From Ignavibacteriales bacterium (GTDB taxonomy: Bacteria; Bacteroidota; Ignavibacteria; Ignavibacteriales; Ignavibacteriaceae), in assembly GCA_016707285.1 (NCBI GenBank), contig JADJIA010000001.1, positions 558,001-622,000 of the forward strand: a stretch of DNA of 64,000 nt. The letters run 5' to 3'. Below, piece after piece: positions 34,141 to 44,050 of this stretch; the first letter of the stretch is position 1; every line of letters begins with the position of its first letter. The translations under genes and the position numbers were made by a program. The notes below the pieces were generated by a model. That model did no database searches and was not told where the DNA came from. It saw only the letters and a program-made list of their open reading frames with translations.

Positions 34141-35625
34141 TTAAACAAGCTTTTCTGCGAGATAGCCGGGAAGTTTTGAAGCATCAATTCTAATCTGTTC
34201 CATGCTGTCTCTCTCCCTGACAGTAACACTGTTATCTTCGAGGGTTTGGGTATCAATGGTGATCGCATAAGGAGTGCCTATCTCGTCCATCCTTCTGTAG
34301 CGTCTGCCAATTGCAGCTTTGTCGTCGTAGAACACTTTATATTTTGTTCTCAACTCAGCTTCAATTTTTTTGGCAAATTCCGGCATACCATCTTTATTCA
34401 CCAAAGGAAGAATTGCAGCCTTAACAGGAGCCAGTTTTGGATTTAGATGCAGAACTGTCCTCACTTCACCACCCAGGTCTTCTTCATCATAGGAATCGAT
34501 CAGAAATGCCATAAATGACCTGCTCGCCCCGGCAGAGGTCTCGATAATGTAGGGCAGGAACTTCTCCTTCGTGTCATCATCAAAATTACTTAGAGACTTT
34601 TTCGAAAACTGTTCATGTCGTGCAAGATCAAAATCAGTTCTGTTATGAATTCCCTCTATCTCTCCCCACCCAAACGGGAACAGATATTCGATATCGGTTG
34701 CTTCTTTTGCATAGTGTGCAAGTTTATTAGCAGGATGATCGTGATACCTCAAGTTGTCAGGGTTCATCCCCAGATTCTTGAACCAGTCCATCCTCATCGA
34801 TTTCCAATAATCAAAATATTGTTTGTCTTCGGAGGGTTTAACAAAATACTGCATCTCCATCTGTTCAAATTCACGCGTTCTGAAAAGGAAATAACGGGTA
34901 TTTATTTCATTTCTGAATGCCTTCCCAATTTGAGCAATTCCAAAAGGCACTTTTTGACGGGACGCATTTTGCACATTCAGGAAATTTACAAAAATCCCTT
35001 GTGCCGTTTCAGGTCTAAGATAAATTGTTGACCCTGTTTCTTCCACTGGTCCCAAAAATGTCTTAAACATTAAATTAAACTTACGAGCAGAGGTAAATGA
35101 ACCTTTGTTTCCACAAGTTGGACAATTTAACTCTGCAATCAGATTATCAGCCAGCTCTGTCTCAAAAAGATCAACAATAAAATCGTTCACTTCCTCGGTT
35201 TTTGTTTCAACTTGTCCCGAAAATGAATCGATCCTGGTCTTCAAATCCCCGGAAGCAACAGTTGATAATGCCTCAAGCATTTTCGACTTTTTCTTTGCAG
35301 CAATTTGATCTATCAAATAGTCAACTCTGAATCGTGCCTTACAAGCCTTACAATCAATCATAGGGTCGGTAAAATTTTCAACATGTCCCGATGCAACCCA
35401 AACCTCGGGTGACATAAGGATTGAAGCATCAAGCCCCTCAACATCTTCACGATAAGTCATGAACTTCCACCACTCATCCTTTAGGTTGCGTAACATTTCA
35501 CTTCCCAATGGACCATAATCATAACATCCGTTTAATCCACCATAAATCTCACTCGATTGATAAACAAACCCTTTTCGTTTTGCCAGTGAGATTATTTTCT
35601 CTAAAACATCACTTTTATTCTTCAT
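34141..35625 (-). CDS. glyS: Glycyl-tRNA synthetase (single-chain, class II)
   Basis: The 494-residue enzyme is the homodimeric alpha2-type. It starts DVLEKIISLAKRKGFVYQSS and shows YGGLNGCYDYGPLGSEMLRN, IDCKACKARF and CPTCGNKG (possible zinc ligands), the class II motif 2 region FRNEINTRYFLFRTREFEQMEMQYFV-type, IHNRTDFDLARHEQFS and a C-terminal anticodon-binding domain (about 395-485). It charges tRNA-Gly. No glyQ-type alpha subunit is needed in this form. Because this form is single-chain, it could also be named glyQS. Confidence 0.95.
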   Translation of the reverse strand: MKNKSDVLEKIISLAKRKGFVYQSSEIYGGLNGCYDYGPLGSEMLRNLKDEWWKFMTYREDVEGLDASILMSPEVWVASGHVENFTDPMIDCKACKARFRVDYLIDQIAAKKKSKMLEALSTVASGDLKTRIDSFSGQVETKTEEVNDFIVDLFETELADNLIAELNCPTCGNKGSFTSARKFNLMFKTFLGPVEETGSTIYLRPETAQGIFVNFLNVQNASRQKVPFGIAQIGKAFRNEINTRYFLFRTREFEQMEMQYFVKPSEDKQYFDYWKSMRMDWFKNLGMNPDNLRYHDHPANKLAHYAKEATDIEYLFPFGWGEIEGIHNRTDFDLARHEQFSKKSLSNFDDDTKEKFLPYIIETSAGASRSFMAFLIDSYDEEDLGGEVRTVLHLNPKLAPVKAAILPLVNKDGMPEFAKKIEAELRTKYKVFYDDKAAIGRRYRRMDEIGTPYAITIDTQTLEDNSVTVRERDSMEQIRIDASKLPGYLAEKLV

Positions 35626-35710
35626 CTAAGGCATTTCTCCGCAATGATAACTTTAAAAATTTCAATCTTTAAATATAACCATATCGTCCATTTTGACCCC
35701 GTTTTTATTA

Positions 35711-35742
35711 TTCGGTCGTGCCCCGTTTTTTTACTATTTTTG
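35711..35742 (+). promoter_or_regulatory. Candidate promoter overlapping the annotated start of the PAS kinase gene
   Basis: TATTTTTG (35735-35742) matches the -7 box TAnnTTTG, with TTCG (35711-35714) 20 nt upstream instead of TTTG. If this promoter is used, transcription starts after the GTG at 35718, so that start could not be used. Confidence 0.35.
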
Positions 35743-37196
35743 CATATACACCTTCACACATTTTACGAAAAAACGGCATAAACACAATAGATATCTCATT
35801 ATTTGACTATCTTGAGGAGTTCTATTTTCTCCTCGATCAAAACGGCAAGATAATTGCGTGCAACAGGTATGTCTCCGACAAATTGGGTTACGACAGAAGT
35901 AATCTCATCGAGATTGATTCGGTGCTTAGTCCTGAGTCGATATTACAATTTGAGCATTCATTAATAAAGTGCACAACAACCAAAGAGAATGTTTCAATGG
36001 AATGCCGCATTAAAGATGTGACGGGAAAAAATATCCTCGAGTGCCACGCTCTTTTCAGTTTTGTTTCTGAAGACACAATTTTGCTCCAACTCAGAGATGT
36101 TACTGAGTTTAATCATATTAAAACAAATCTTACTCGATTTAAATACATAGCCGATCATACCATAAATCCCTTACAAATTACCGATCTTACCGGAAAAATG
36201 ATTTATGTTAACCCTGCTTTTTCCGCAGAAAGTGGTTTTGACCAGAATGAACTTATCGGTTTTAACCCCAAGATATTTGGAAGTGGTAAACATTCCCAGA
36301 TGCATTGGGAAAATATGTGGAAAACCATCTCTGCCGGAAAAACCTGGATCGGTGATGTTGAGAACAAAAGGAAAAATGGTGAAACATTTTATTCTCAACT
36401 CCAGATAACACCCGTTTCTGAGAAAGACGGGAAGATTATCGGCTATTTTGGAATTCATCGAGATTTGTCCGACAAAAGAAATCTCGAAAAGCAACTGATT
36501 CACACTCAGAAAATGGAAAGTATCGGTACTCTCGCCGCAGGTGTTGCCCATGAAGTGGGCAATCCACTCGCATCAATCTCCGCACTCGCTCAGATTATTC
36601 AGAGAACCACCGAAGATGAGTTCATCAAAGAAAAACTTGAACTGATTAAAAAACAAATAACCCGTATCTCAAAGATCATCAGAGATTTGGTCGATTTTTC
36701 AAGACCAAGTAACTATGAACTGCGTTCTACCGACATCGGCCAAAATCTGAGAGAAGCCATAGAGATAGTTCAGGTTGGGAAAAAAGCAAAGGACATTTCC
36801 TTTAGATTTAGTAATACTGAAGGATTTATAGTACCTCTCGTTTCGGACCAGATACAGCAGGTTTTTGTTAATATTCTGATAAATTCAGTTGATGCAGTGC
36901 TCGAAATGAGAGAAAACTTTCCCGATATGCGCGGTGAAATTCTTGCCGAAACCTACATTGAAGGAAGTTCACTAATTGTTGAACTCTCAGATAATGGAGT
37001 TGGAATACCCGAGGATAAACATGCTAAAATATTTGAGCCTTTCTACACAACTAAAGCAGTGGGTAAAGGAACAGGATTGGGACTTTGGGTGAGCTATGGT
37101 ATTGTAAAAAGTTTTCAGGGAGATATAAAAGTAACAAGCAAACCGGGAAGAGGCACTTCATTTAAGATTTCACTGCCGCTTAATCCGATTTACTAA
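35718..37196 (+). CDS. PAS-domain sensor histidine kinase (NtrB-like)
   Basis: This protein has two PAS domains (about 30-135 and 145-255, the second with NPAFSAESGFDQNELIGFNP), a dimerisation and phosphoacceptor domain with TLAAGVAHEVGNPLASISA (His278) and an ATPase domain with N-box NILINSVDAVLEM, G1 box DNGVGIPEDKHAKIFEPFYTT-type and G2 box GKGTGLGLWVSYGIVK. No membrane helix is present, so it senses a cytoplasmic signal, possibly redox or a small molecule bound by PAS. The start is uncertain: GTG at 35718 is the only ordinary start in frame, and no ribosome binding site is evident. It pairs with the sigma-54 regulator 16 bp downstream. Confidence 0.85.
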   Translation: MPRFFTIFAYTPSHILRKNGINTIDISLFDYLEEFYFLLDQNGKIIACNRYVSDKLGYDRSNLIEIDSVLSPESILQFEHSLIKCTTTKENVSMECRIKDVTGKNILECHALFSFVSEDTILLQLRDVTEFNHIKTNLTRFKYIADHTINPLQITDLTGKMIYVNPAFSAESGFDQNELIGFNPKIFGSGKHSQMHWENMWKTISAGKTWIGDVENKRKNGETFYSQLQITPVSEKDGKIIGYFGIHRDLSDKRNLEKQLIHTQKMESIGTLAAGVAHEVGNPLASISALAQIIQRTTEDEFIKEKLELIKKQITRISKIIRDLVDFSRPSNYELRSTDIGQNLREAIEIVQVGKKAKDISFRFSNTEGFIVPLVSDQIQQVFVNILINSVDAVLEMRENFPDMRGEILAETYIEGSSLIVELSDNGVGIPEDKHAKIFEPFYTTKAVGKGTGLGLWVSYGIVKSFQGDIKVTSKPGRGTSFKISLPLNPIY

Positions 37197-37212
37197 GACA
37201 AACGGAGAGTTA

Positions 37213-38568
37213 ATGTCAAAAAAAATATTGGTTGTTGACGATGAAGATATTATAAGAGAATCCATCTCTTATATTCTTGGCAAGGAAGGCTATGCGGTAG
37301 AGACCGCCGAGAATGGCGCCATCGCTTATGAAAAAGTTCAAAAAGATCATTACGATCTGGTAATTTCTGACATCGAAATGCCCGAGATGAAGGGCATTGA
37401 TCTTTTGGAAAAAATAGTCCGGCTTAACCTTCACACCTCTGTAATCATGATAACAGCTTACGGTTCTCTCGAAACTGCTATAAGAGCTCTTAGAGCAGGT
37501 GCAGGCGATTATCTGCTCAAACCACTCGATTTTGATGAGCTTTCAGTTAAAGTTTCACGAATTTTTCAGTTAAAAGACCTGATTCGAGAGAACCAGGTTC
37601 TAAAACATGAACTTCACCGCCAGTATGATTTTTCGAATATCATCGGAAAAAGCAAAAGAATGCAAAACATCTTTAAGATGATTCGAGCCATTTCAGAAAC
37701 TGATTCTACCGTGTTAATTACAGGTAACAGTGGAACCGGAAAAGAACTTGTTGCAAAAGCAATTCATTTTAACAGTAAAAGAAGAAATAAACCCTTCATT
37801 GCGGTCAACTGTGGAGCTATCTCCGAGACACTGATTGAAAGTGAGTTATTTGGACATAAAAAGGGATCGTTCACCGGAGCAACTTACGACAAAGAGGGAT
37901 TCATAAAAGCGGCCGACGAGGGCACACTTTTTCTTGATGAAGTAAGTGAGATGCCGCTGAATCTACAGGTGAAATTGTTACGGGTTTTGCAAGAGAGAGA
38001 ATTTATACCTGTTGGAAATACATCCCCCACTAAAATTAATGTGCGTTTTGTCGCTTCGACAAACAGAAACTTGACTGAAGAGATTGAAAAAGGAAGATTT
38101 AGAGAAGATCTTTTTTATCGACTTAATGTGGTTGAAGTGAGACTCCCCTCTTTAACCGAGAGAAAAGATGATATCCCGATTCTTGCCGATCATTTCCTCA
38201 ACTATTATCGCCATCAAATGAATAAAAGTATTAAAGGATTTGACTATTCAGCTGTAAGGGCTTTAATAAATCATGAATGGCGCGGTGAGGTAAGAGAACT
38301 CGAAAATGTGATAGAAAGGGCAGTAATATTCGCAGAATCTGAATATATTACGGTTAATGATCTTCCGGAAATAATAAAAGCTCAGCGCGATATCTCCTCA
38401 TCAACTACTTATGGTTCACTTGATGAATTTATGAGAAAAGTTGAAAGAGATTTCCTTGTCAGGGTTTTGGAAGAGCATGATTATGACAAGGAGAAAGTTG
38501 CCAAGACGCTCGATCTGGGGCTTTCAACACTTTATCGAAAAATTAAAGATTTAGACATTGAAGTCTGA
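37213..38568 (+). CDS. Sigma-54-dependent response regulator (NtrC family)
   Basis: The 451-residue protein has a receiver domain (1-120, phosphoacceptor Asp53 in LVISDIEMPEMKG), an AAA+ domain (about 140-370) and a C-terminal Fis-type helix-turn-helix (about 415-450, VAKTLDLGLSTLYRKIKDL). In the AAA+ domain the Walker A is GNSGTGKE (171-178), the sigma-54 contact loop is GSFTGA (218-223; GAFTGA in most) and the Walker B is LFLDE (239-243). It would activate sigma-54 promoters in response to the upstream kinase. Two sigma-54-like promoters occur in this window (3103-3119 and 56092-56107), though its targets are not known. AGGAGAGTTA-like sequence precedes the ATG. Confidence 0.95.
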   Translation: MSKKILVVDDEDIIRESISYILGKEGYAVETAENGAIAYEKVQKDHYDLVISDIEMPEMKGIDLLEKIVRLNLHTSVIMITAYGSLETAIRALRAGAGDYLLKPLDFDELSVKVSRIFQLKDLIRENQVLKHELHRQYDFSNIIGKSKRMQNIFKMIRAISETDSTVLITGNSGTGKELVAKAIHFNSKRRNKPFIAVNCGAISETLIESELFGHKKGSFTGATYDKEGFIKAADEGTLFLDEVSEMPLNLQVKLLRVLQEREFIPVGNTSPTKINVRFVASTNRNLTEEIEKGRFREDLFYRLNVVEVRLPSLTERKDDIPILADHFLNYYRHQMNKSIKGFDYSAVRALINHEWRGEVRELENVIERAVIFAESEYITVNDLPEIIKAQRDISSSTTYGSLDEFMRKVERDFLVRVLEEHDYDKEKVAKTLDLGLSTLYRKIKDLDIEV

Positions 38569-38646
38569 CAAAAGATTTGTATTTTAAATCAAACCTTCTT
38601 TAATAATTTTTATTTAACTTTGTGCATCACAATTCATCAGGCTTGA

Positions 38647-39591
38647 ATGTTTATCAGGTTTTGGGGTGTGCGGGGATCGATTCCCTCGCCACCCACCACA
38701 GCGCAATACCGTAATAAGCTAAGACATGTCTTAAAACTATCTAACGGAAAGACTTTCGAATCAGACTCTGATGCTGATGGTTTTATTGAAAGTCTGGACG
38801 ACTCCCTTAAAAATTTATTGGGAGGCAATACTACTTGTGTTGAGATTGTTGCCAACAACACCAGGCTTGTTTTTGATATGGGTTCCGGGTTCCGCGAATT
38901 GGGAAATCACTTGCTCCATTCTGCCGATCCCTTGACTGAAATGCATGTTTTTATCAGCCATACTCATTGGGACCACATTCAGGGTTGGCCCTTCTTTAAA
39001 CCCGCATACATTCCCAAATATAAATTTAATTTTTATAGCCCTCATGGTAACTTTCAACAGAGGCTTTCGGAGCAGCAGGAATTTAAATTTTTTCCTGTAT
39101 CTCTAAATTTTATGGCTTCAAGAAAAGAATACATGGACTTCGATCCCGAATCAAGTGTTGTGATAAATGGTATTAAAGTTACCAATATCGAGTTACACCA
39201 CCCGGGGAAATCTTATGGTTATCGAGTTGAGTATGAAGGAAAAGTGTTTGTCTTTGCTACCGATTCGGAATACAACAATTTTACGACCTCAAAGTTTATG
39301 AGATTTATAGACTTTTTTCAAGGTGCTGATGTCATAGTTTTTGATGCACAGTATTCATTTGATCAAGAGATGCAAAGGGTCGACTGGGGTCACTCTTCTG
39401 CATTTGTCGGGGTTGATCTTGCAATTCAGGCAAATGTCAAAAAAATTGTGCTTTTCCATCACGATCCCGATAACGATGATTTTGAGATTCTAAACCTATT
39501 CAAAAAATCGCAGATGTATAAACAAGACAATTACCCGAATTCTGAGATGGAGATTTACCTCGCCCGAGAGGGGCTTACATTTAATCTCTAA
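38647..39591 (+). CDS. MBL-fold metallo-hydrolase
   Basis: The 314-residue protein has the metallo-beta-lactamase fold: start MFIRFWGVRGSIPSP (a common start for this subgroup), GGNTTCVEI, the metal-binding motif ISHTHWDHIQGW (His105, His107, Asp109, His110) and later metal ligands near IELHHPGKSYGYR, FVFATDSE and LFHHDP. The substrate is unknown; relatives include cyclic-nucleotide and phosphonate-type phosphodiesterases. A TAACTTTG -7-like box at 38615-38622 suggests its own promoter. It is followed by a strong bidirectional terminator. Confidence 0.85.
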   Translation: MFIRFWGVRGSIPSPPTTAQYRNKLRHVLKLSNGKTFESDSDADGFIESLDDSLKNLLGGNTTCVEIVANNTRLVFDMGSGFRELGNHLLHSADPLTEMHVFISHTHWDHIQGWPFFKPAYIPKYKFNFYSPHGNFQQRLSEQQEFKFFPVSLNFMASRKEYMDFDPESSVVINGIKVTNIELHHPGKSYGYRVEYEGKVFVFATDSEYNNFTTSKFMRFIDFFQGADVIVFDAQYSFDQEMQRVDWGHSSAFVGVDLAIQANVKKIVLFHHDPDNDDFEILNLFKKSQMYKQDNYPNSEMEIYLAREGLTFNL

Positions 39592-39612
39592 GTTGTAGAT
39601 AAAACATTTTAA

Positions 39613-39648
39613 AACAAAAAAGCCTCCCAAATTGAGAGGCTTTTTTTG
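39613..39648. terminator. Bidirectional Rho-independent terminator
   Basis: AAAAAGCCTC and GAGGCTTTTTTT form a stem with the loop between, flanked by an A run on one side and a T run on the other. It sits between the converging MBL-fold gene and the last barrel gene of the Gld-like cluster and can serve both. Confidence 0.8.
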
Positions 39649-39665
39649 TGTAAAGCTTGATCGAA

Positions 39666-41090
39666 CTAATAGTTTATCCTGATCATAGGAGAGAAAACCA
39701 CATAGGCTTCATCACGATAGGTAGGCATTGGATCACTGCCGATAACAACACCACTATAATACTTAAACGAGAACCCAAATGAATTACTGATCAAGAATGA
39801 TAAATTCACTCCGTAATACAGATTTGATTCAGCAATGTTGTAAAATACCACAGGTTCAAATGCGTATGTGAACAACGGATCATCCTTGGAGAAAATCCCA
39901 GAAGCCTGAACATAGAACTTTGAACTGCTGGTGGCTGAAGGAATCTCTGACAGATTTGGTTGTGAAGGATCAAGAAGATAGTTTTTCACTTCATATAATC
40001 CAAATCCCAGATTAGCGCCGAGGTATCCAAATCCATTCAAATCAAGGAAATTTTTTCTTTCAAGTCCAAGATTAAAATAGTTTCTTATGGAATTAATATT
40101 CGATACTTCGCTAACATGTTTGATCTGGCCCGGTTCCCAGGTGTTAAGCGTGAGAGATGCCTCAAGATTTAAGTCAAAATCTCTCCAATAATCACCGGCA
40201 TACTTTAAGAAATTGCCTTTTGCATTGAAGTAAATATTTTGACCTGTCATAAAGTGGCGTTTACCATGGGGAACAAGTTTGTCAACAAATGGTTGTGAAA
40301 CCGCAACACCCATTCCGATATCAAAAGTAAAGATATCATTGGGTCTGTTATTAAGGATTCGATCGATATATGTAACTCTAAGTCCCGCATTATAGGTTGG
40401 TGAAAACCAGCCAGGAACCTTTATTTTGTCATATCCCCACTTGCCAAAAGCAGAAATCAAATATTTGTTTTTGTCATTTGTGGTGAAATTATAAAAAGTT
40501 AAATGAGGGTCAAGTAAACTAAAATAGATATCGAACTTGTATGACAATTTCTCATCATAATATGTTTTGGAGACATCATTGAATGCATATCTTTGTGATT
40601 TTAACAGGGAGTAATTCTCAGGTCCTACGATGTCCTGAATTCTCACATAATCTTCAACGGGGTCGAAGAAAAAGTCGATAGAATCGGCATTTTTAAGAAC
40701 TTTGCTCTCTGAATAGAACCTGAACATGTCTATCTCATCATCATAATATCTCTTACGAAGATCAATAAACACTTCACCTTTATAGATATCCTGCACCTTT
40801 TGTTTTACGAAATCGAGCGTAGGTTTTGAACCATCAATTCGCAATCCGTTACTGACAAGAGATTTATTGAAAACTGCTCTTACAAGAACAGGATCCGTAA
40901 CAATCCACTTCTCACGAAGATCATCAAAAGCCGCTGAGTTGAGTTCAAGATTTCTATAAATCTTAATCAATCTGTTCATCTTTGGATCTAATGATTCGCC
41001 GGTTCGGGATTCAATATCCTGCGCAGAGGTTGTAAACACTAACAAAGATACAAATAGAAAGGAAATCAAGAATTTAATTTTAGAAACCAT
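39666..41090 (-). CDS. Outer-membrane beta-barrel protein B2 of the Gld-like cluster
   Basis: The 474-residue protein has a signal peptide (about 1-23, ending TTSAQD), a mixed alpha/beta periplasmic lead (about 35-135) and a predicted beta-barrel with many alternating Tyr/Phe-rich strands, ending ...VVFSPMIRINY. It is a paralog of the protein at 42635-44038: they share FDDLRxKW(I/M), the block KRYYDDE(I/L) and the same C-terminal end FSPxxRINY. I do not recognise a named family. Its ATG lies 11 bp inside the preceding barrel gene, so it is translationally coupled as the last gene of the cluster. Confidence 0.65.
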   Translation of the reverse strand: MVSKIKFLISFLFVSLLVFTTSAQDIESRTGESLDPKMNRLIKIYRNLELNSAAFDDLREKWIVTDPVLVRAVFNKSLVSNGLRIDGSKPTLDFVKQKVQDIYKGEVFIDLRKRYYDDEIDMFRFYSESKVLKNADSIDFFFDPVEDYVRIQDIVGPENYSLLKSQRYAFNDVSKTYYDEKLSYKFDIYFSLLDPHLTFYNFTTNDKNKYLISAFGKWGYDKIKVPGWFSPTYNAGLRVTYIDRILNNRPNDIFTFDIGMGVAVSQPFVDKLVPHGKRHFMTGQNIYFNAKGNFLKYAGDYWRDFDLNLEASLTLNTWEPGQIKHVSEVSNINSIRNYFNLGLERKNFLDLNGFGYLGANLGFGLYEVKNYLLDPSQPNLSEIPSATSSSKFYVQASGIFSKDDPLFTYAFEPVVFYNIAESNLYYGVNLSFLISNSFGFSFKYYSGVVIGSDPMPTYRDEAYVVFSPMIRINY

Positions 41091-42573
41091 ATCTGTACCT
41101 CAACTGGATAAATGTTTGCGAACTTTTGCTTTCCCATGCCTCGGGTTCTCTGAACATTGCAGCTGAAACATTGGTCATTTCAACTCTAAAGTTATGTTCT
41201 CCACCAAATTCCAACAATTTAAGCCAAATTTTTGAAGTTAAATGACTGTCAAAAAGTCGAAATTCTGTCCCAAGAAACTCAATATCGTTGGGCACAAAAT
41301 TTATTGACAATCCGAGAACAGGTTGAATTACATCCTTCATTTTTTTACGACCGATTGTTGCTCCAGAATAATCAGCTTCAATCACATCAAAACCACCCAC
41401 ACCGAGATCCATCTTATATCTGATGGCTCTTTTTTCTGAATTATTCCAGAAAAATGACATTGTTGATTCCCATTGAGTAAATGTAAAATAAGCTTTATTT
41501 CCCGGGACGGTGTAAAAAGGATTGTCGAGTTTCTCTGGCCCAAATGCAAAATATGCGTTAACAAACGGGATGTTGAAGGTTCCTGTTGTTTTCACATCCA
41601 GAATAACCCCGCTTCCAACATTAAGAGCAATCGGGTCACCCATTACAAAGGGTAATTTATCCAGGAATGAACTCATATCAAGTCTCATTCTCCCCATCAA
41701 TTTAGCATCAATCAACATATCATTTAACGGGTCTGCTATAGAGCCTGACACGCTGAACAAAGCTCTGACACCCCCGGTGATGGTCTGCCCCTTCCAGGGT
41801 GAAATATTCACTACAGGGGTATTTGTATTAAATTCAACGCTCACAAAACCAAATCCATAATCCATCACCGGATGGAAAAAGGTAAGAGAGGATAATGAAC
41901 CATCAATCTGAAATGGTGAACTGCTCGTTTGAGTTTGAGCTCCTCTACCTCTGCCTGTTGAAGATTTCTGAGTAACAGGTTTTGGGTATTTATGAAGACT
42001 GTTTGTTACCTGATATGCAATAAAATCGAGATTTCCGTCAGATGAGATTCCTCTTGAAATTTTTTCTTTTTCTTTTCTGTCAACTTTAACAAGCGATGAC
42101 GCCTCTGTTGTTAACAGTTCTCGTTGAAGAAATTTAAGAACTTGAGTGTAAGACGGGTCTTTAGCAAAATAGAGCTCTTGAAAATCTTTAAACTTTACAA
42201 CCATATTAGAGTCAACACCCCCGGCAACATTACTGCCAAAGATATTGGAACTGTCTGCTGTTGCACCTGCGCCTATCTCTAAAATGTAAAGTAGAATAAT
42301 TGTGTCGTTCTCGAGATCGGGATTTTTAAAGACTAAGGAATAGTTGATATTTCCACTTGTATTAAAACGAAATACTCCCCTGTTATCCGAAAGAGTTATG
42401 GCAGGTAAACTACTGCTCATCGAAGAATCAGGCGTGAAATTGTAAGTATAAATATCGAGATAAGTCTTATCCACTTGCAACTTCCTCTCAATGATACGAT
42501 ACATCTCGTCGATATTCTGAGCCATTAAATTGCAAGTAAAGAGAAATAAAACAGTAAATGCTATTCTCGTCAT
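41080..42573 (-). CDS. Outer-membrane beta-barrel protein A2 of the Gld-like cluster
   Basis: The 497-residue protein has a signal peptide (about 1-18, ending CNLMAQN), an N-terminal periplasmic domain (about 25-170, with NIFGSNVAGG and VVKFKDFQEL), a Ser/Thr/Gly-rich linker (KSSTGRGRGAQTQTSSS) and a long beta-barrel ending in FIQLRYRYGF with the aromatic last residue typical of barrels. It is a clear paralog of the protein at 44051-45592: the linker KSST(G/K)(R/K)GRG, the block NIFG(S/T)N(V/Q)AGG and the C-terminus QxRYRYGF are shared. I know no named family. Confidence 0.65.
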   Translation of the reverse strand: MTRIAFTVLFLFTCNLMAQNIDEMYRIIERKLQVDKTYLDIYTYNFTPDSSMSSSLPAITLSDNRGVFRFNTSGNINYSLVFKNPDLENDTIILLYILEIGAGATADSSNIFGSNVAGGVDSNMVVKFKDFQELYFAKDPSYTQVLKFLQRELLTTEASSLVKVDRKEKEKISRGISSDGNLDFIAYQVTNSLHKYPKPVTQKSSTGRGRGAQTQTSSSPFQIDGSLSSLTFFHPVMDYGFGFVSVEFNTNTPVVNISPWKGQTITGGVRALFSVSGSIADPLNDMLIDAKLMGRMRLDMSSFLDKLPFVMGDPIALNVGSGVILDVKTTGTFNIPFVNAYFAFGPEKLDNPFYTVPGNKAYFTFTQWESTMSFFWNNSEKRAIRYKMDLGVGGFDVIEADYSGATIGRKKMKDVIQPVLGLSINFVPNDIEFLGTEFRLFDSHLTSKIWLKLLEFGGEHNFRVEMTNVSAAMFREPEAWESKSSQTFIQLRYRYGF

Positions 42574-42634
42574 TTTTTCACTTTGTTTATTATAGAAAGG
42601 TTCCCCCGGCTAATTCAACCGGGGGAGTCTAAAA

Positions 42635-44038
42635 TTAGTAGTTTATTCTCAAGATTGGTGAGAATACAATGTAAGTATCATACCTGTAAGGGAATTTTTT
42701 CTTGTCAAGACTGAAGGAACTGTAGATTCCAACATCCAAACCAAAATTACCACTTACCATGCCCATTCCTTTTAATCCAATAAAACCATATCCGTCTGTG
42801 GCATATCCGGAGACAAGATTGATGGAGTGTTGAATCATACCGGTAGATTTTCTTACACCAACTTCTGCTGAGATAATATGATTAAACTTCTGCATAAAAT
42901 TTTTCTTGCCCTTCTCCAGGTCAATTACTGAAGATGAAGCAGGATCCAAACGAAGTTTGTTTATGTCAGATGATGAAAGATTAAGACCAACTTCAAGATC
43001 ACCAAAGTCGAATACATTCATGATGTTGCGTTTTCTAAGCTCCCAGTTAAAAAAGAACTTGTTAGCATAGAAATCAACAGGGGTGGTGTATTTTCCAAAA
43101 TCGGCTTTTTGGTTGTCATTAATCGTTACTTTTGCTTCGAGTGAGAAAGAAACATCTCTCATGAAGTCTGAATCGATAAATGCAAATGGATAGCCTTCAA
43201 TTTTGGCATATACAGCCTGTCCTGCAACCCACAATTGTTTTACATCAGCCTCTCCCTTGTAGGGTCTGTTCGATGGAACGCCCGCACCAACTGAAAGTCT
43301 GTAAGTAAATTTCTCAGGATCATTACTCAAACTTTTGAAGTAAGTCAGTCTGGTTCCAACAAAATACTCATTTGAGTACCAACCGGGCCAAAAAGCTTTG
43401 TCAGATCCCCATTGTCCCCAAACGGACAGCAGGTATTTGTTACTTCCTTCTGATGTGGTATTCCAGAACATAACTTCCGGACGAAGCGCATTCAAGTTGA
43501 CATCAAAATTATAACCAAGTTTTGTGTAAGACTGTTCTTTGGTTGTTTCTTTGTAAAAATAGGTTATTTCTTTGATTTTATCGTATGATTTATCACCGAT
43601 AACCTCTTTAAGAAGAAAACCATCATAAATTGGGTCGAAGAGAGGTTGTGGATTCTCTTTTCCAATTTCACCCGATGGATAAAAAGCAAAAAGCTCCAAT
43701 TCATCGTCGTAATAACGTTTTCTAACTTCTATAGTTACATCACCCTCTTGAACCAATTTTACTTTTTCTTTAATCACATCCGGTTTAAGAGTTCTGCCAT
43801 TTAATCTGAGAGCATTTCTTACAACAAATCTGTTGAAAATCTCTCTGATAAATGTCGGGTCGTCGATCATCCATTTTTGTTTCAGATCATCGAAAGCCAT
43901 GGTGTTGTACTCGAGACTCTGATAAAGTGTTTTCAGGTCTGCCAACTCGTTACCTGTGGTGTTCTGTGCCTTCAGTGCCGGCACAAACACCAATAACGCT
44001 AATAAAAATTTAATTGCTTTTCTCATAATTCCATCCAT
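42635..44038 (-). CDS. Outer-membrane beta-barrel protein B1 of the Gld-like cluster
   Basis: This protein (467 residues from the ATG at 44038, or 463 from the ATG at 44026 after GGATGGA) has a signal peptide ending ALKAQN. The first 130 residues hold LKTLYQSLEYNTMAFDDLKQ and KWMIDDPTFIREIFNRFVVR, and a predicted barrel ends in VFSPILRINY. It is the paralog of B2 (39666-41090); both have the block KRYYDDE and end FSPxxRINY. No known family is recognised. It follows the A1 gene after 12 bp and precedes A2, so the pair was probably duplicated as a unit. Confidence 0.65.
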   Translation of the reverse strand: MDGIMRKAIKFLLALLVFVPALKAQNTTGNELADLKTLYQSLEYNTMAFDDLKQKWMIDDPTFIREIFNRFVVRNALRLNGRTLKPDVIKEKVKLVQEGDVTIEVRKRYYDDELELFAFYPSGEIGKENPQPLFDPIYDGFLLKEVIGDKSYDKIKEITYFYKETTKEQSYTKLGYNFDVNLNALRPEVMFWNTTSEGSNKYLLSVWGQWGSDKAFWPGWYSNEYFVGTRLTYFKSLSNDPEKFTYRLSVGAGVPSNRPYKGEADVKQLWVAGQAVYAKIEGYPFAFIDSDFMRDVSFSLEAKVTINDNQKADFGKYTTPVDFYANKFFFNWELRKRNIMNVFDFGDLEVGLNLSSSDINKLRLDPASSSVIDLEKGKKNFMQKFNHIISAEVGVRKSTGMIQHSINLVSGYATDGYGFIGLKGMGMVSGNFGLDVGIYSSFSLDKKKFPYRYDTYIVFSPILRINY

Positions 44039-44050
44039 GTCTTAAATTGA

